Shown: positions 62,101 to 64,000 of the stretch, piece after piece | Layout: every line of letters starts with the position of its first letter | Numbering within the stretch: the stretch's first letter is position 1 | NCBI GenBank assembly: GCA_013396655.1 | Contig: WBMV01000852.1 | Coordinates: forward strand, 868,001-932,000 | Direction: 5' to 3' | Source of the DNA: Campylorhamphus procurvoides | Taxonomy: Eukaryota > Chordata > Aves > Passeriformes > Dendrocolaptidae | Length of the DNA: 64,000 nucleotides | Program-made: the position numbers and the translations under genes | Notes under the pieces: model-generated | What the model saw: the letters and a program-made list of their open reading frames with translations, nothing else | The model's database searches: none | What the model was told of the DNA's origin: nothing

Positions 62101-64000
62101 CCACATGCCTGAGCAGCCACGCTCCCACCTTTGACAAATTACCCATCACTAAGCAGTGCCAACGTCCGACCCAGCCAAACTGATAATGGGGGCTGGAAAA
62201 ATATGCCCTGGAGAGTCACCTTCTGAGCAGACTACAAAAAATATCTATAAAAATTAAGGGAATGGGAGGGATATCTGCAAGAACTGCATTCCCTCAGCTT
62301 TTCCAAAGCAAATTAGAGCTCTTGCTCCCTGCCTTCAAGGGAGTTTGGCTCTTCTGTTTCGAAGTTCCTTTGTGTTAGTCTCAGTAGTGTAGTTCTTTGA
62401 AGAAGGCTCTAAAACATTGCCCTTTTTAAAGTGAAAATATAAAGCTCTGTATTAAATTATTTTCAACAAAAAAGGCATCTTAGCTTGGTTTTTTGCTCCT
62501 CATGATCAGATTCTACTTGTTAATAGTATCTGGTTTTATTTCTTTTACCTTGCTCTAAACTATTTTATTTCTATAGTGTTGTATATAGTAATCCTAGTTA
62601 TATTTCACTGTCATACACTTTTACTGTGTCGTATAACACTCTACAAAACCATTTTATGCAACACTGGGGTGTATCTACATATAACACTTAGATGAGGTTT
62701 TCCCTCTCGTTGTGTATTCTGCCCCCAGCACCGTGCAATGCACAGTGATTGTCAATGGGAGGATTTCCAGAGACTTAACTGAGCGCTGGAGAACGCCTGT
62801 CACTGCTGAGTGTGAGCTTTGCTGTGGTGTTTTACCCAACTCTACAGAATTTAATTAAAAAAAGCTCCCAACAACCAAACAAAAAATGAACTCCTTCTAC
62901 TCTTCAAGAAAGGTGGAATTTTTTCTTTCTGTTTTTTTAATTTTTTTTTTAAAGAATAGATTTACTCTCTCTGTTGCTGATGTACTGATGGCAAGGGAGG
63001 ATTAAAAAAATAACCTCCTTTCCTCCCACCAACCTCCCACTCATTTTAGAAACTGGTAGAAACAGCTGTAAATTTCTGTCATTTTTCAAGTAACAAAGAA
63101 TAACGTCTTAGAGCAGCAAATTTTGGGAACCATTTAGTTTGTTCCAGTTGTGACAGCTGTTGTTTTTAATTTTGTAGCCTGTACTTTAATAATCCTTGAC
63201 AAACAGGTCTTTTTGATCACTTTGTAACACATATCTGTAGATAAAGCTGTGTGTCTGTATGGATGCACTGATGAGTGAGTCCCTGCACATCCATTTATAT
63301 AATTTTATCCTAGTCTCACACAAATTTAAATTGCTTACATTTTGCTACAATTTCTTTTCATTTGTTCAAAAAAGCAGCAAGAAAATAATTGCCACACCAG
63401 TTCACAGTAAAAGGAGGAGAGGCAATAACTACAGTAATCACCTAAGCTGGGACCAGCTTTTTAACAAATAAAAAAGTGGACTTTTTCAGACTCCTCCACT
63501 ACTATAAATATGACTTACAGCTAAGAACATTTTCTAGCTGTCACATTTCAACCTGTTATTTGTTACTGTGGAGAATTTTTCTGTCAGTCTCCCTCTGTGC
63601 TTTTCAGGGGGCTACTGAAGGAAGGTGGAATGGGGGGTAAGACAAATCCTTACCTTTGTAAAGTAAGTTAACTTCCATAATTCTAAAAATAAAAATCCAC
63701 TCTAGGATAGACCCTTAATTGTCTCCATTTCAACTGCAGCTGAAAGCTATGCAGCTGTGTGTCAGAAATATCCTAATATTGCAAAGCCACCATACAAACC
63801 GAATTCATGGACTTCACATGCAAAGAGTCACAAAACTCCTGATATCTGCACTATTTTCATAGTGACAATCAGATGTGACTACAGCGACAAAAACAAATAT
63901 AGAAGGTGAAGAATAAGACTAGATCTGCTTCCTGTGAGCAGAAAGATCAGGCCACTGTCAGAGACATAAACAAGGAGAAAGAACTAGCTGCAGTCTAACC
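56132..64000. other. Unique AT-rich sequence, no gene seen
   Basis: No recognisable repeat family, structured RNA or exon. Open frames reach 99 codons (60489-60788, -) without motif. Short T/A runs occur at about 62931-62951. An acceptor-like pyrimidine stretch ends in ACAG near 61686, but the sequence after it soon carries stops and has no clear donor. Confidence 0.5.

Overview
The window is AT-rich, CpG-poor vertebrate DNA from a bird. The evidence is six diagnostic 3' ends of CR1 LINEs with the terminal ATTCTATG-type octamers, typical of avian genomes, plus a solo LTR of a common avian class III (ERVL-type) endogenous retrovirus. I cannot name the species or order from sequence alone.

I find no convincing protein-coding gene, tRNA, rRNA or other structured RNA gene. 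All open frames are short (133 codons or fewer), lack codon structure or recognisable domains, and fit chance, simple repeats or dead retrotransposons. The window is best read as intergenic or deep intronic sequence. Two short segments have good splice-site grammar (about 12687-12716 and 25446-25556) and are given as low-confidence exon candidates on the + strand.

Layout. 1-2.2 kb: unique sequence. 2.2-2.5 kb: a CpG-containing segment with an LTR-like 3' half on the minus strand (candidate only). 4.8-5.0 kb: CR1 end. 5-16 kb: unique sequence with T/G-rich and C/T-rich simple tracts, a 19-bp tandem duplication and one exon candidate. 16.1-16.4 kb: remnant of the CR1 reverse-transcriptase region, much older than the other copies. 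16.4-31.8 kb: unique sequence, A-rich tracts, one exon candidate. 31.8-34.0 kb: ATGT microsatellite, a near-perfect hairpin, and two divergently oriented CR1 ends, one flanked by an 11-bp direct repeat. 36.5 kb: A24 run. 38.3 kb: 18-bp palindrome. 39.6 kb: CR1 end. 41.7 kb: diverged 24-bp duplication enclosing a hairpin. 42.9-43.5 kb: full-length solo ERVL LTR with a 5-bp target duplication. 44.7 kb: CR1 end. 46.9-47.4 kb: decayed L2/CR1-superfamily reverse transcriptase. 48.7 kb: 6-N assembly gap in a poly-T run. 54.4 kb: CR1 end. 55.7-56.1 kb: a 456-bp CpG-dense array of 76 hexamers in unbroken phase. 56.1-64 kb: unique AT-rich sequence.

The most unusual object is the hexamer array at 55676-56131. 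Its 76 units keep register without an indel, and 66 match TTTYGM exactly. It has an 18-bp higher-order order of variants, and one of the two expected CpG-decay products (TTTCA) is absent. There is no operon-like system or gene cluster here; the retroelement pieces are independent insertions.
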